A stretch of DNA of 64,000 nucleotides from Bacillus cereus ATCC 14579 (GTDB taxonomy: Bacteria; Bacillota; Bacilli; Bacillales; Bacillaceae_G). The notes below the pieces were generated by a model. It saw only the letters and a program-made list of their open reading frames with translations. It was not told the origin of the DNA and made no database searches. The stretch covers positions 4,008,501 through 4,072,500 of the forward strand of contig NC_004722.1 of assembly GCF_000007825.1 (NCBI RefSeq), read 5' to 3'. Position numbers and translations under genes: made by a program. Within the stretch, counting starts at the first letter, position 1, and each line of letters starts with the position of its first letter. Shown here in pieces: positions 53,366 to 62,663 of the stretch.

Positions 53366-54280
53366 ATGAAAAAACGTCAATTAGGAAACTCAGATTTGTT
53401 TGTTACAGAAATGGGCCTTGGCTGTATGTCTCTCGGTACATCTGAAACAGAAGCTATGCATATTATCGATGAAGCGATCGATTTAGGAATTAATTTTTTT
53501 GATACAGCAGATTTATATGATTACGGATTAAATGAAGAATTTGTTGGAAAAGCCTTGAAGGGAAGAAGAGACCAAATTGTACTTACAACGAAGGTTGGAA
53601 ATCGTTGGACAGAAGAAAAAAATGGCTGGTCTTGGGATCCTTCTAAAGCTTACATAAAGACTGAAGTAAAGGAAAGTTTACGTAGACTTCAAACTGATTA
53701 TATTGACCTTTACCAACTTCATGGCGGAACAATTGAAGATCCAATAGATGAAACAATTGAAGCTTTTGAAGAATTGAAAAAGGAAGGGATTATTCGCCAT
53801 TACGGTATTTCTTCTATACGCCCAAATGTCGTTCGTGAATATGCAAAACGCTCAAACATCGTTAGTGTACTAATGGAATATAACCTTTTAAATCGTCGTC
53901 CAGAAGAATGGTTCCCCCTTCTAAATGAACACCAAATTAGCGTCATTGCCCGCGGGCCACTTGCAAAAGGAATTTTAACTGACAATAATGCAAGAAAGAT
54001 AGAAAGAGTAAAGGAAAAGGATTATCTCTCTTATTCTTACGATGAATTACATGCAACTCTAGCAAGTGTAAAAGAAATGATTGGAGAACGCTCTTTAACA
54101 GGAACAGCTATTCAATATTGCTTACATAATAAGACTGTTGCAGCTGTTATACCTGGTGCAAGCTCTCTTCAACAATTACAGGAAAATATACGAGCTAGTC
54201 AACAGTTACCTTTAACGAAAGAAGAATATATACAACTTCAAAAGATTGTTAAATATGACACATATGCTTTGCATCGTTAA
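53366..54280 (+). CDS. Aldo/keto reductase (YqkF-like)
   Basis: A 304-residue AKR. MGLGCMSLG starts the barrel. The tetrad is visible as D in FFDTADLYDYG, Tyr in the same motif, Lys in TTKVGN and His in YQLHGG. LKKEGIIRHYGISS and VIPGASS follow. It reduces aldehydes with NADPH; the substrate is unknown. ATG follows AAGGAGGTTGACCT. It occupies the yqkF position next to nudF. Confidence 0.9.
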   Translation: MKKRQLGNSDLFVTEMGLGCMSLGTSETEAMHIIDEAIDLGINFFDTADLYDYGLNEEFVGKALKGRRDQIVLTTKVGNRWTEEKNGWSWDPSKAYIKTEVKESLRRLQTDYIDLYQLHGGTIEDPIDETIEAFEELKKEGIIRHYGISSIRPNVVREYAKRSNIVSVLMEYNLLNRRPEEWFPLLNEHQISVIARGPLAKGILTDNNARKIERVKEKDYLSYSYDELHATLASVKEMIGERSLTGTAIQYCLHNKTVAAVIPGASSLQQLQENIRASQQLPLTKEEYIQLQKIVKYDTYALHR

Positions 54281-54304
54281 AAATATCGAATTACCGATAA
54301 AACA

Positions 54305-54342
54305 GAAGACTGTCTCCAGTATTAGGAGACAGTCTTTTTTAT
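54305..54342. terminator. Bidirectional terminator between the two reductases
   Basis: AGACTGTCTCC pairs with GGAGACAGTCT, with T runs on both strands. Confidence 0.9.
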
Positions 54343-55166
54343 AACGTATCATATTTATCAGGATTCGTTCCTACATGTAAATCACGATTCAACGTGTTAA
54401 TTTGACGTATCTCTTCTTCAGTTAGTGCAAAATCAAAAATAGTAAAGTTTTCTTTAATACGAGATGGTGTAACAGATTTAGGAATTGTAACAATCCCGCT
54501 TTGAATATCCCACCTTAATATAACTTGTGCAGGTGTTTTTTCATATTTGTTAGCAATAGCCTGAATGATTGGATGCTGGAATACTTCTCCGCCCCTCATT
54601 AACGGACTCCATGCTTCCATTTGAATTTGCTCATCTTGACAATAATTTCGCAACTCAAATTGCGTCAACATCGGATGAAGTTCCACTTGGTTTACCATCG
54701 GCTTCACTTTGCAATTTGGTAATAATAGTTCTAAATGATGTTTATGAAAATTAGAAACACCAATCGCACGCACTTTACCTTCTTCATACAATTTCTCTAA
54801 AGCTCGGTACGTATCAACATACTTCCCTCTTACCGGCCAATGTATTAAATATAAATCTACATAGTCCATTTGTAATTTTTTCAAACTCTTTTCAAACGCC
54901 TCGAGTGTCTCCTCATATCCTTGATCGTCGTTCCATACTTTTGTTGTAATAAATATATCTTCTCTTGGAATTCCTGATTCACGTATCGCCTCTCCGACAC
55001 CGCTTTCATTTTCATATACAGTTGCTGTATCAATCGAACGGTATCCAACCTCTAACGCTGTTTTTACTGCTTGCTTTACTTCGTCTCCTTCTTTCGCTTT
55101 ATATACGCCTAGACCAATCATCGGCATTTTCACGCCATTATGAAGTGTAGTTGTTGGAATATGCAC
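54339..55166 (-). CDS. Aldo/keto reductase (2,5-diketogluconate reductase/YvgN type)
   Basis: A 275-residue AKR read from GTG (MHIPTTTLHNGVKMPMIGLG), with AAAGGGAG six bases upstream; a longer in-frame version lacks a site. YRSIDTATVYENE has the catalytic Asp and Tyr, ITTKVWND the Lys, and YLIHWPVRGKY the His. B. subtilis YvgN reduces glyoxals and similar carbonyls. It is not closely similar to the neighbouring plus-strand reductase. Confidence 0.9.
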   Translation of the reverse strand: MHIPTTTLHNGVKMPMIGLGVYKAKEGDEVKQAVKTALEVGYRSIDTATVYENESGVGEAIRESGIPREDIFITTKVWNDDQGYEETLEAFEKSLKKLQMDYVDLYLIHWPVRGKYVDTYRALEKLYEEGKVRAIGVSNFHKHHLELLLPNCKVKPMVNQVELHPMLTQFELRNYCQDEQIQMEAWSPLMRGGEVFQHPIIQAIANKYEKTPAQVILRWDIQSGIVTIPKSVTPSRIKENFTIFDFALTEEEIRQINTLNRDLHVGTNPDKYDTL

Positions 55167-55277
55167 AGTCGTCTCCCTTTCATTGTTACATTTTTTATAA
55201 GCCACAATTTTATTTCAACAAGATTCATCCCAAAAGTCAAAACATACGTACAGTTTACATAACACTTTTATATAGCT

Positions 55278-55316
55278 AAAAAATAGCGTGAACTCATTCA
55301 TTCACGTTATTTTTTC
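55278..55316 (-). terminator. grpB-like gene terminator
   Basis: ATAgCGTGAA pairs with TTCACGtTAT and a T run follows on the minus strand. Confidence 0.75.
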
Positions 55317-55818
55317 TCCATTCTTTCGCTTTTTCATCCACATTGCGCACAAACTCATTTTTTCCTTCCGTATATAACGCGCCATCATATGTATACTTTT
55401 CGGCTAATTCTTTCTTTAAGGTTGCATATGCCTCTGCTTCTTCACAATGAGCCATCATATAATCACGAAATGCTAAATGCCTTACTATCTCTGGATTTCC
55501 TTTTTCAAACACGTGTAAATGATACGAGCGTTTTTCTTCAGTTCCATGAATAAAATATCGGCGTCTTGAAATACCATTTTCCCCTTTTACGATGTAACCA
55601 AGCTCTATAAATCGTTCATTCCACCCATCTACTCTTTCGATATTTTCTACTTCCATGATCATATCAATAATAGGTTTAGCTGCCAGTCCGGGAACTGACG
55701 TACTTCCAATATGATGAATTTTTACCGTTTCTGGCATCGCTGATTTTAATCTTTTAGCCTCCATTTGAAATTTTTCACTCCAATGGTTTTCATGTGGAAC
55801 AACGACAATTTTTCTCAT
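55294..55818 (-). CDS. GrpB family (UPF0157) nucleotidyltransferase-fold protein
   Basis: A 174-residue GrpB-type protein. VHHIGSTSVPGLAAKPIIDMIMEVEN is the nucleotidyltransferase-like signature with the GST and paired Asp. SYHLHVFEKGNPEIVRHLAFRDYM is the typical second half. The biological role is unknown. No GrpE relation is implied. ATG follows AAGGGGAG. Confidence 0.88.
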   Translation of the reverse strand: MRKIVVVPHENHWSEKFQMEAKRLKSAMPETVKIHHIGSTSVPGLAAKPIIDMIMEVENIERVDGWNERFIELGYIVKGENGISRRRYFIHGTEEKRSYHLHVFEKGNPEIVRHLAFRDYMMAHCEEAEAYATLKKELAEKYTYDGALYTEGKNEFVRNVDEKAKEWRKNNVNE

Positions 55819-55846
55819 TCTAACTCCCCTTTTCTTACAAGCTCGT

Positions 55847-55884
55847 CAAAAAATGATCAGTGGTATTTCACTGATCATTTTTTT
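55847..55884 (-). terminator. Terminator of the yqkE-like gene
   Basis: AAATGATCAGTG pairs with CACTGATCATTT, with A and T runs on the two sides, directly after the gene. Confidence 0.88.
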
Positions 55885-55885
55885 A

Positions 55886-56150
55886 TTATTTAAAGTCTTT
55901 CCAAGTAAGGTTACTTTCACTTAGCAGTTCTTCAAATGATTTATTCTTTTCACGTTCTTTTTGTTCTTGGCGCTTTCTTTCCAGTTCAGCTGCCTCTTTT
56001 TCCTCTTCCCTCACTTGCAACTCTTTCTTCTTACTCTTTAATTGTTGCATGAGTGAATCATTTAATTGATCGCCTAATGTAAGTGTTTCTTTCTTTTGGT
56101 TGATTCACTTGTGATTGTCTTTGCATTTGTCTTTGTTTCTTTTTCTTCAT
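55886..56150 (-). pseudogene. YqkE-like DUF3886 protein gene with a 1-base frameshift
   Basis: Read from ATG at 56150 (after AAAAGGTGAGTAGC) the frame gives MKKKKQRQMQRQSQVNQPKE and then shifts and stops after 30 codons. One extra A in an AAAGAAAG run (plus-strand TTCTTTCTTTT, about 56086-56098) causes it. The other frame continues with ETLTLGDQLNDSLMQQLKSK, a Lys/Glu-rich helix and the conserved ending KNKSFEELLSESNLTWKDFK. The 265-base span is one more than 88 codons. It is probably a small highly charged cytosolic protein when intact. The position next to yqkF and yqkD types supports the assignment. Confidence 0.82.
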
Positions 56151-56350
56151 GCTACTCACCTTTTACTTTTTTCTCCATTATAGTAGATACACAATGAAAT
56201 CGACAATAAAAAAGGGTCTTTACTCTATTATTCACTTTTTGTAAAAATGTTAATTTTTCGAAAAGACTAAATTTTTATGTAGCTATAATCCTATGAATCT
56301 ATTAAAATTATGTCGTATGATGTCAGATTATAAAAAAGGAGAATTATATT

Positions 56351-57940
56351 ATGTGGAAAAAAATTATTCCTGCCGTTGCTGTTTTAAGCACCATTACTTT
56401 TTCAAGCGTATTTGCCGCTCCCCCATCTCAGAATCCAGCTGAACAAAACCGCTACATAGACGTACAAATGCTTGGTATTAATGATCTCCATGGACAACTA
56501 GATACTGTTAAAAAAATCAATAATAAAGAAGCTGGTGGCGCTGATTACTTAGCTACTTATTTAAAAGAACATAAAAAACAAAACCCTAATACACTTCTCG
56601 TACATGCTGGTGATATCGTCGGAGCTAGTCCACCAGTTTCAGCATTATTACAAGATGAACCGACGATTGAATTTTTAAATGACTTAAAATTTGATGTCGG
56701 TACAATCGGGAACCATGAATTTGATGAAGGCATTGATGAAATGAAACGCCTCATTTACGGTGGATATCATGAAAAAACAGGAAATTTCAAAGGGGCTAAC
56801 TTCCCCTATGTAGCTGCTAATTTCTATAACAAATCAACTGGCCGCTTATTTTTACCACCATTTACTGTAAAAATGGTAGATGGTGTTCCTGTAGGATTCA
56901 TTGGGGTTGTTACAACTGATACACCAAATGTTGTTATGCCTACGATGCTTAACAATGTACAAATTACTGATGAAGTAGAAGCAATTAATAAATCAACACA
57001 ACAATTAAAACGCCTCGGCGTTAAATCTATCGTCGTTCTTGCTCATGTCGGTGGAACAACCGATGAGTCTGGGGTAACAAATGGCGACCTTACTCGAATT
57101 GCAAATGAAACAGACCCAGAAGTTGATGTTATCTTCGGTGGACATAGTCATACGTATGTAAATGGTACAGTAAATAATAAACTAATTGTCCAAGCAAATT
57201 CATATGGAATGGCTTTCTCAGACGTCGATGTAACAATTGATCGTAAAACAAAGGATATTGTAAAGAAAAAAGCTGAAGTTGTTACAACGTATCATGAAGG
57301 TGTAGAACCTGATAAACAAGTAAAGAAAAAACTAGATCAATATAAAGAAAAAATCGCACCACTTGTAAATGAAGTGGTCGGAAAATCTACAGCACCTATC
57401 GACCGTAAACAAAATGATGCTGGTGAGTCCACTCTTGGAAATTTAGTTGCCGATGCTCAGCGTCAAACGATGCAAACTCAAATCTCCCTCATGAATCCTG
57501 GTGGCATTCGTAATGACTTAGATGCTGGTGATATTACGTGGGGTGAGTTATACGGCATTCAACCTTTTGGAAATCAATTGATTAAAGTAAATTTAACAGG
57601 TCAAGACATTCGCGATATTTTAAATCAGCAATGGCAAAAAGGAACAACAAGAATGCTTCAAATTTCAGGTATTCAATATACGTGGGATGCAAATAAACCA
57701 AACGGTGAAAAAGTTACAAATATACGTTTAACAAACGGAGAAGAATTATCTCCATCTACAACGTATAGCGTAGTTGCAAATGCCTTCTTAGCTTCTGGCG
57801 GTGATGGATTCGTATCATTTAAAAATGGTAAAAATGCAGAAACTGGGCCAAACGACTTTGAAGCGTTAGTCAATTACGTAAAACAATTAAAAGAACCAAT
57901 TCAGCCAGTTATTGATGGAAGAATTCAAAAAGTAAATTAA
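56351..57940 (+). CDS. Secreted 5'-nucleotidase/metallophosphatase
   Basis: A 529-residue exported enzyme. Residues 1-22 form a signal peptide ending VFA. The calcineurin-like domain has LGINDLHGQ, HAGDIVGASPP, GNHEFDEG, VLAHVGG and FGGHSHTYV. The C-terminal 5'-nucleotidase domain (about 340-525) contains NPGGIRNDLDAG and ASGGDGF for nucleotide stacking. It dephosphorylates extracellular nucleotides. No sortase or S-layer anchor is seen. ATG follows AAAAGGAG. Confidence 0.93.
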   Translation: MWKKIIPAVAVLSTITFSSVFAAPPSQNPAEQNRYIDVQMLGINDLHGQLDTVKKINNKEAGGADYLATYLKEHKKQNPNTLLVHAGDIVGASPPVSALLQDEPTIEFLNDLKFDVGTIGNHEFDEGIDEMKRLIYGGYHEKTGNFKGANFPYVAANFYNKSTGRLFLPPFTVKMVDGVPVGFIGVVTTDTPNVVMPTMLNNVQITDEVEAINKSTQQLKRLGVKSIVVLAHVGGTTDESGVTNGDLTRIANETDPEVDVIFGGHSHTYVNGTVNNKLIVQANSYGMAFSDVDVTIDRKTKDIVKKKAEVVTTYHEGVEPDKQVKKKLDQYKEKIAPLVNEVVGKSTAPIDRKQNDAGESTLGNLVADAQRQTMQTQISLMNPGGIRNDLDAGDITWGELYGIQPFGNQLIKVNLTGQDIRDILNQQWQKGTTRMLQISGIQYTWDANKPNGEKVTNIRLTNGEELSPSTTYSVVANAFLASGGDGFVSFKNGKNAETGPNDFEALVNYVKQLKEPIQPVIDGRIQKVN

Positions 57941-58018
57941 GTGTTTCTCTAATAATAAATTTCATTTTTCACGCATAAAGGATTTGTACTGACCCTCTAT
58001 TTTATACGTAATATACAT

Positions 58019-58064
58019 CATAAAAAGGATACTCGTTCTTCTAATGAACACAGTATCCTTTTCT
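58019..58064. terminator. Bidirectional terminator
   Basis: AAAAGGATACT pairs with AGTATCCTTTT, with a shorter inner TTC/GAA stem, between convergent genes. Confidence 0.82.
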
Positions 58065-58541
58065 TTAGTTATCAAAATGTGATGTTTTGTCAACTTCATA
58101 TTGCTGTAAAAATTGTTGCAACGCCTCTTCTACAAGTTTAGATTTTTGAATTCCTTTCGATTCTGATATAAGGTCCAATCTTGCTAATATTTCTGTATTA
58201 ATAGAAAAGGTCCGTCTCTTTTTCTCTGTACTTTTACTCACAATTGGTGCAATTACTTCTTCTCTTTTTCTTAATAACTCATAAATGCTTTGTAATTGCT
58301 CATAAATTAATAATTGATAATCTGTTTTCTCATATTGAAGGGCGGTCGCTTCTTGGAGTTGTAAGTGACGTGGTTCTTCTCCATCTCCTACAAAAATACG
58401 TTTCTTCTGCTCTCCATCATATTCGTATCCAATCAATCTTAATTTCTTCGATAATGTATACGGGCTTATTTCAAGACGTTTTGCTATAATAGCGATGGAT
58501 TCACGTCTATTTAAACCATCTATAATTTCTCCAATCGTCAC
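58065..58541 (-). CDS. Putative DNA-binding protein, HTH plus ribbon-helix-helix
   Basis: A 158-residue protein starting at GTG after GGGAGGAGGG. The N-terminal segment (IDGLNRRESIAIIAKRLEIS then PYTLSKKLRLIGYEYD) looks like a helix-turn-helix. The C-terminal 45 residues (RRTFSINTEILARLDLISES then KGIQKSKLVEEALQQFL) read as a CopG/RHH domain. A Gln/Glu-rich helical linker joins them. It may be a chromosomal regulator or a plasmid-type partition relative; no target is evident. Confidence 0.72.
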   Translation of the reverse strand: MTIGEIIDGLNRRESIAIIAKRLEISPYTLSKKLRLIGYEYDGEQKKRIFVGDGEEPRHLQLQEATALQYEKTDYQLLIYEQLQSIYELLRKREEVIAPIVSKSTEKKRRTFSINTEILARLDLISESKGIQKSKLVEEALQQFLQQYEVDKTSHFDN

Positions 58542-58662
58542 AATTTCCCTCCTCCCGTGTTGAAATGACACTAGTATGGTATGTTACAATGATTTTCTAA
58601 CAGTATATGCAAAATGAATAGCCTGTGCGATTCATACGATTTCACAAAAGGAGGTTTTCAAT

Positions 58663-59661
58663 ATGCTTTTTCGTAGCTACACCCCTCAGTTCTATAACGA
58701 AAACAAAAAACTTATTCCTAATAGTATCGCTACGATAGAAAGCGTTATGATTAATAATCGAAAACAAACTCTCCTTATGCGTGGACAAAACGTAGAGCAA
58801 CCTATTTTATTATGCTGTCACGGCGGACCTGGGATGGCACAAATCGGATTTATTCGCCATTTTCAAAAAGAATTAGAGAAGCAATTTATTGTTATTAATT
58901 GGGATCAGCGCGGAGCTGGTAAATCCTTTTCAATGAAAGATTTCGGAGCAAATTTCACAATCGAACAATTCGTTTCCGATGCAAAAGAAGTGATTCAATA
59001 TGTACTTAAAAAGTTCAACAAACAAAAACTATTTCTCGCTGGTCATTCTTGGGGAAGTATTATTGGGCTTAACATAGCACATCAATATCCAAAGTATATC
59101 GAGGCTTACATCGGTATTGGGCAAATTGTACATATGAAACAAAATGAAGAATTGCTATATCAACATTTAATTCATTCTGCAAAAAAACATGATCATAAAA
59201 AAGCATTAGCTTCCCTTTTAAAATTAGGCAAACCACCATTTTTAGATACGAGACGTCTCATTATTCAAAGAAAGTGGCTTGGCACATTTGGAGGCGCAAT
59301 CCAAAACGGATCTTCCTTTTCTTTCATACGAAAAGGTTTCTTTTCTCCCGAATATACGCTATTAGATTGGTTCAAGTTTCTCGCAGGAAATTTAAAATCT
59401 GGCATTTTATGGGAAGAAATGCTGACAATCGATTTCTTTTCTTCTATCTCAAGTTTATCTATTCCAGTTTATTTTTGTTCTGGTCGCTATGATTATCAAA
59501 CTCCTTATGCACTCGTTCAGGAATATTGCGATATTATTGAAGCGCCTATAAAAAAGATGATTTGGTTCCCAAATTCAGCACATTCTCCTGATTTAGAAGA
59601 ACCAAAATTATTCGCTAATTCTTTACAATCAATTAAACAAGAGCTAGCTTTTCAGCATTAG
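58663..59661 (+). CDS. Alpha/beta hydrolase (prolyl aminopeptidase-like)
   Basis: A 332-residue hydrolase. CCHGGPGMAQ is the oxyanion HGGP motif, VINWDQRGAGKS the conserved strand, and AGHSWGSIIGL carries the nucleophilic Ser. The acid Asp is near SGRYDYQTP and the His in FPNSAHSPDLEEP. It resembles proline iminopeptidases, but the substrate is not certain. ATG follows AAAGGAGG. No signal peptide is seen. Confidence 0.88.
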   Translation: MLFRSYTPQFYNENKKLIPNSIATIESVMINNRKQTLLMRGQNVEQPILLCCHGGPGMAQIGFIRHFQKELEKQFIVINWDQRGAGKSFSMKDFGANFTIEQFVSDAKEVIQYVLKKFNKQKLFLAGHSWGSIIGLNIAHQYPKYIEAYIGIGQIVHMKQNEELLYQHLIHSAKKHDHKKALASLLKLGKPPFLDTRRLIIQRKWLGTFGGAIQNGSSFSFIRKGFFSPEYTLLDWFKFLAGNLKSGILWEEMLTIDFFSSISSLSIPVYFCSGRYDYQTPYALVQEYCDIIEAPIKKMIWFPNSAHSPDLEEPKLFANSLQSIKQELAFQH

Positions 59662-59792
59662 TAACAAAAGGCTCTTTTACATTTCATAGAAAACATTTTA
59701 TAATAATATGTCGCAAGTATGTATAAACATAGCAAAATGTTTCATATTTACTTGTCTTAACAGAATAAAAATTTAGGGAGATTACATTTATT

Positions 59793-61112
59793 ATGAACGC
59801 TGTACTCGTCGCAGTAGCAATTATGCTATTGCTTAGTTTGTTACGTGTCCAGGTCATTGTCGCCATCATTGTTGGAGCTTTAACAGGCGGACTTATCGGC
59901 GGACTCGGTATTTCAGAAACGATTAACACTTTTACAACTGGTCTTGGAAACAGTGCTCCAATCGCTTTAAGTTATGCAATGCTTGGTGGTTTCGCTATTT
60001 CCCTTTCCAAAACAGGACTTCCAGATGCTATGATTCAAACTGCATTAAAATGGATTGGCAATGAACAAGACACGAAAAAACAAGTTTATTCTAAAATACT
60101 TATTTTATTCATTATTTTAACGATGGCTTGTTTCTCACAAAATGTGATTCCTGTTCACATTGCTTTCATCCCCATCTTAATTCCAGCACTTTTAAAAGTA
60201 TTAAATGAGCTGAGAGTGGATCGCAGACTTGTCACATGTATTATTACATTTGGATTGATTACTCCTTATATGTGGATCCCTGCAGGGTTCGGAAAAATTT
60301 ATCATGACGTATTGCAAACCAACGCTGCGCAAAGCGGCCTTACATTTGATGTCACACTTATTCCAAAAGCAATGACTATTCCAGCAATCGGTATGATTAT
60401 TGGATTATGTGTAGCGGTATTCATTACGTACCGAAAACCTCGTACGTATGAAACAGAACAAATTCATACTACCGAAAATGAAATCGTTCCCTATACAAAA
60501 CGTAGCATTACTTTCGGGTTATTATCTATCATTGCTACATTAACTGTTCAATTAACAACAGAATCAATGATTTTCGGTGCTTTAGCAGGTATTATCGTCT
60601 TATCAGTTAGTGGCAGTCTACCACTTAAAGAAGCAGATGCGATATTAACAAGCGGAATGCGTATGATGTCCTTTATTGGCTTTGTTATGATTGCTGCCGC
60701 TGGATTCGGCGCTGTTCTTCGAAAAACAGGACATGTTGAATCTCTAGTGCAAACGAGTGCACATATAATCGGAAATAACAAACCACTCGCTGCATTTCTT
60801 ATGCTCGTTATTGGACTTCTCGTTACGATGGGAATTGGTTCATCCTTTTCAACCATCCCTATCTTAACAACCATTTTTGTACCTCTTTGCATTCAGCTTG
60901 GATTTAGTCCAATGGCCACAATTGCAATTATCGGTACAGCCGGAGCACTAGGTGACGCAGGATCTCCAGCATCGGATAGTACCCTTGGACCAACATCCGG
61001 TTTAAATGCTGATGGTCAGCACCATCATATATGGGATACATGTGTACCCACTTTTCTACATTACAATATACCGTTACTTATATTTGGCTTTATTGCCGCA
61101 ATTACATTATAA
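59793..61112 (+). CDS. YuiF-type Na+/H+ antiporter family protein
   Basis: A 439-residue membrane protein with about 11-12 segments. LLRVQVIVAIIVGALTGGLIGGLG, SKTGLPDAMIQTALKWIG and GDAGSPASDSTLGPTSGLNADGQ match the Na_H_antiporter/YuiF family. Members exchange sodium or move amino acids such as arginine or histidine, so the substrate is uncertain. ATG follows GGGAGATTAC. Confidence 0.85.
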   Translation: MNAVLVAVAIMLLLSLLRVQVIVAIIVGALTGGLIGGLGISETINTFTTGLGNSAPIALSYAMLGGFAISLSKTGLPDAMIQTALKWIGNEQDTKKQVYSKILILFIILTMACFSQNVIPVHIAFIPILIPALLKVLNELRVDRRLVTCIITFGLITPYMWIPAGFGKIYHDVLQTNAAQSGLTFDVTLIPKAMTIPAIGMIIGLCVAVFITYRKPRTYETEQIHTTENEIVPYTKRSITFGLLSIIATLTVQLTTESMIFGALAGIIVLSVSGSLPLKEADAILTSGMRMMSFIGFVMIAAAGFGAVLRKTGHVESLVQTSAHIIGNNKPLAAFLMLVIGLLVTMGIGSSFSTIPILTTIFVPLCIQLGFSPMATIAIIGTAGALGDAGSPASDSTLGPTSGLNADGQHHHIWDTCVPTFLHYNIPLLIFGFIAAITL

Positions 61113-61142
61113 AAAGGTGCGTATAAAACGCACCTTTTACTT
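61111..61142. terminator. Bidirectional terminator
   Basis: AAAAGGTGCGT pairs with ACGCACCTTTT between convergent antiporter and regulator genes. Confidence 0.9.
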
Positions 61143-62000
61143 TTTTATTTTTCCTTTTAATTGTTGAAAAGCTACTTTTCCGTTATCTTTGACATAGCTT
61201 TCAATTGTCGGTAGTGATGAACCTATCCATTCACACTCTATACTCCCATTCGGTCCAACAATTTTTAATTTATCTGGTATATGTATATTTAGAAATCTCG
61301 CTGACCGAATTAACTCAATAGCAATCTGATCACTTGAGGCTACAATTCCATCTATATACGGATTGTTTTGCAATAATGTAATAAATTGTTTATTTGTATA
61401 CCCTTGTACACATTCTTCTCGATAAGAGATTCCTTCATCCCAAACAGCGTCTAAAAACCCTGCTATATGATCTTCCATTTCTTCACTTCCTTCTCCCTCA
61501 CCGAAATATGCAAGAAAGTGACACCCTTTCTCTTTTAATAAAGAAACAGCTCTCTGTCCACTTTCATAATAATTTCCATGTGATTGTTGCTCATCGATCA
61601 CAACAAACGGAAATGGAATTTCTCCTACACTTTTAAAAACTGCTCTCGTCAAAATAACACCTGCAATGTTATTTTGCTTCAGCATATGTATGTATCTATC
61701 TTTATTCTCTATATTACAAATAATGATTTGATAGCCTTCTTTATATGCTATTTCCTCAATACAATGTAGCAAAGTGATGTTTGATTGGTTACATAAATTA
61801 TCTACAAGTAATGCAATTATCGTTGAACTCTCTTTAAATAGTGGCTTCGCTGCACTGTTTGGCCTATAACGTAATTCTTCAATTGCTTCCTTTACTTGTT
61901 TTACTGTGTCCTCATGAACGTATCCTTTTTCATTAATAACTCGTGAAACGGTTGCGACTGAAACACCTGCCAATTTTGCAACATCACGTATAGTTGCCAC
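61137..62000 (-). CDS. LacI family transcriptional regulator
   Basis: A 287-residue regulator starting at GTG after AAGGGGTGACGAT. The helix-turn-helix is TIRDVAKLAGVSVATVSRVIN, and YRPNSAAKPLF is the hinge. The periplasmic-binding-type effector domain (about 60-287) is shorter than the 330-residue family norm and ends soon after IESYVKDNGKVAFQQL, so it lacks the usual last helix region. No sugar operon is adjacent. The ligand is unknown. Confidence 0.88.
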   Translation of the reverse strand: MATIRDVAKLAGVSVATVSRVINEKGYVHEDTVKQVKEAIEELRYRPNSAAKPLFKESSTIIALLVDNLCNQSNITLLHCIEEIAYKEGYQIIICNIENKDRYIHMLKQNNIAGVILTRAVFKSVGEIPFPFVVIDEQQSHGNYYESGQRAVSLLKEKGCHFLAYFGEGEGSEEMEDHIAGFLDAVWDEGISYREECVQGYTNKQFITLLQNNPYIDGIVASSDQIAIELIRSARFLNIHIPDKLKIVGPNGSIECEWIGSSLPTIESYVKDNGKVAFQQLKGKIKK

Positions 62001-62099
62001 ATCGTCACCCCTTAATATGGTAATAGATTACAATTTTACGGTAACCTAAATTACACTATCCGTCAAGATTAATAACTCATATTTCTGAAAATTGTTACA

Positions 62100-62582
62100 T
62101 CATTTCACTAAACGATACTCCAACTGAATTTCATGTAAAATTGGAATATTATCATATCCCATACGTGGAATTTCTTTCTTTATTTTTCGTGCCTCCTCTA
62201 CCGCATTCACATATAAATTAGTCATTACAAAATTACGTTTTTGGTAAAATCGTAACGCATTCATATTATCATTTGTTGTAATAAGCCAAACCTGTCTGCA
62301 CCGTTCTTCTTCTGCAACTTGTAATACACAATCCACAAGTTTCGTCCCTATTCCTTTTCTTTCTTCAAAGCTATCTAGCGATACAATTTCGCATATATTT
62401 CCGGTCACTTCATACGTTATAATTCCGATTATTCTGTCATCTGAGAGCGCAACAAATCCTGGCAACTCTTCTAACTGATGTCCCTTACCACGTGAAACCA
62501 TCAATGAACTTCCCCAGTTCTCACACATGAACATTCGGATTGTTTCTTTCATCGCTGGCGTAATTTTTTGTATATGCAGCAT
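62100..62582 (-). CDS. GNAT family N-acetyltransferase
   Basis: A 160-residue GNAT protein. EIVSLDSFEERKGIGTKLVDCVLQ is the acetyl-CoA-binding motif, and TNDNMNALRFYQKRNFVM the conserved C-terminal part. The substrate is unknown. ATG follows GGGGAGAAATAGG. It is divergent from the next hydrolase. Confidence 0.88.
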   Translation of the reverse strand: MLHIQKITPAMKETIRMFMCENWGSSLMVSRGKGHQLEELPGFVALSDDRIIGIITYEVTGNICEIVSLDSFEERKGIGTKLVDCVLQVAEEERCRQVWLITTNDNMNALRFYQKRNFVMTNLYVNAVEEARKIKKEIPRMGYDNIPILHEIQLEYRLVK

Positions 62583-62663
62583 TTCCTATTTCTCCCCTTT
62601 TATATCATTGTGATACAATATAAGTGTATCACATGTAACGGTATTTGGAGGATGAGGTAAAGT

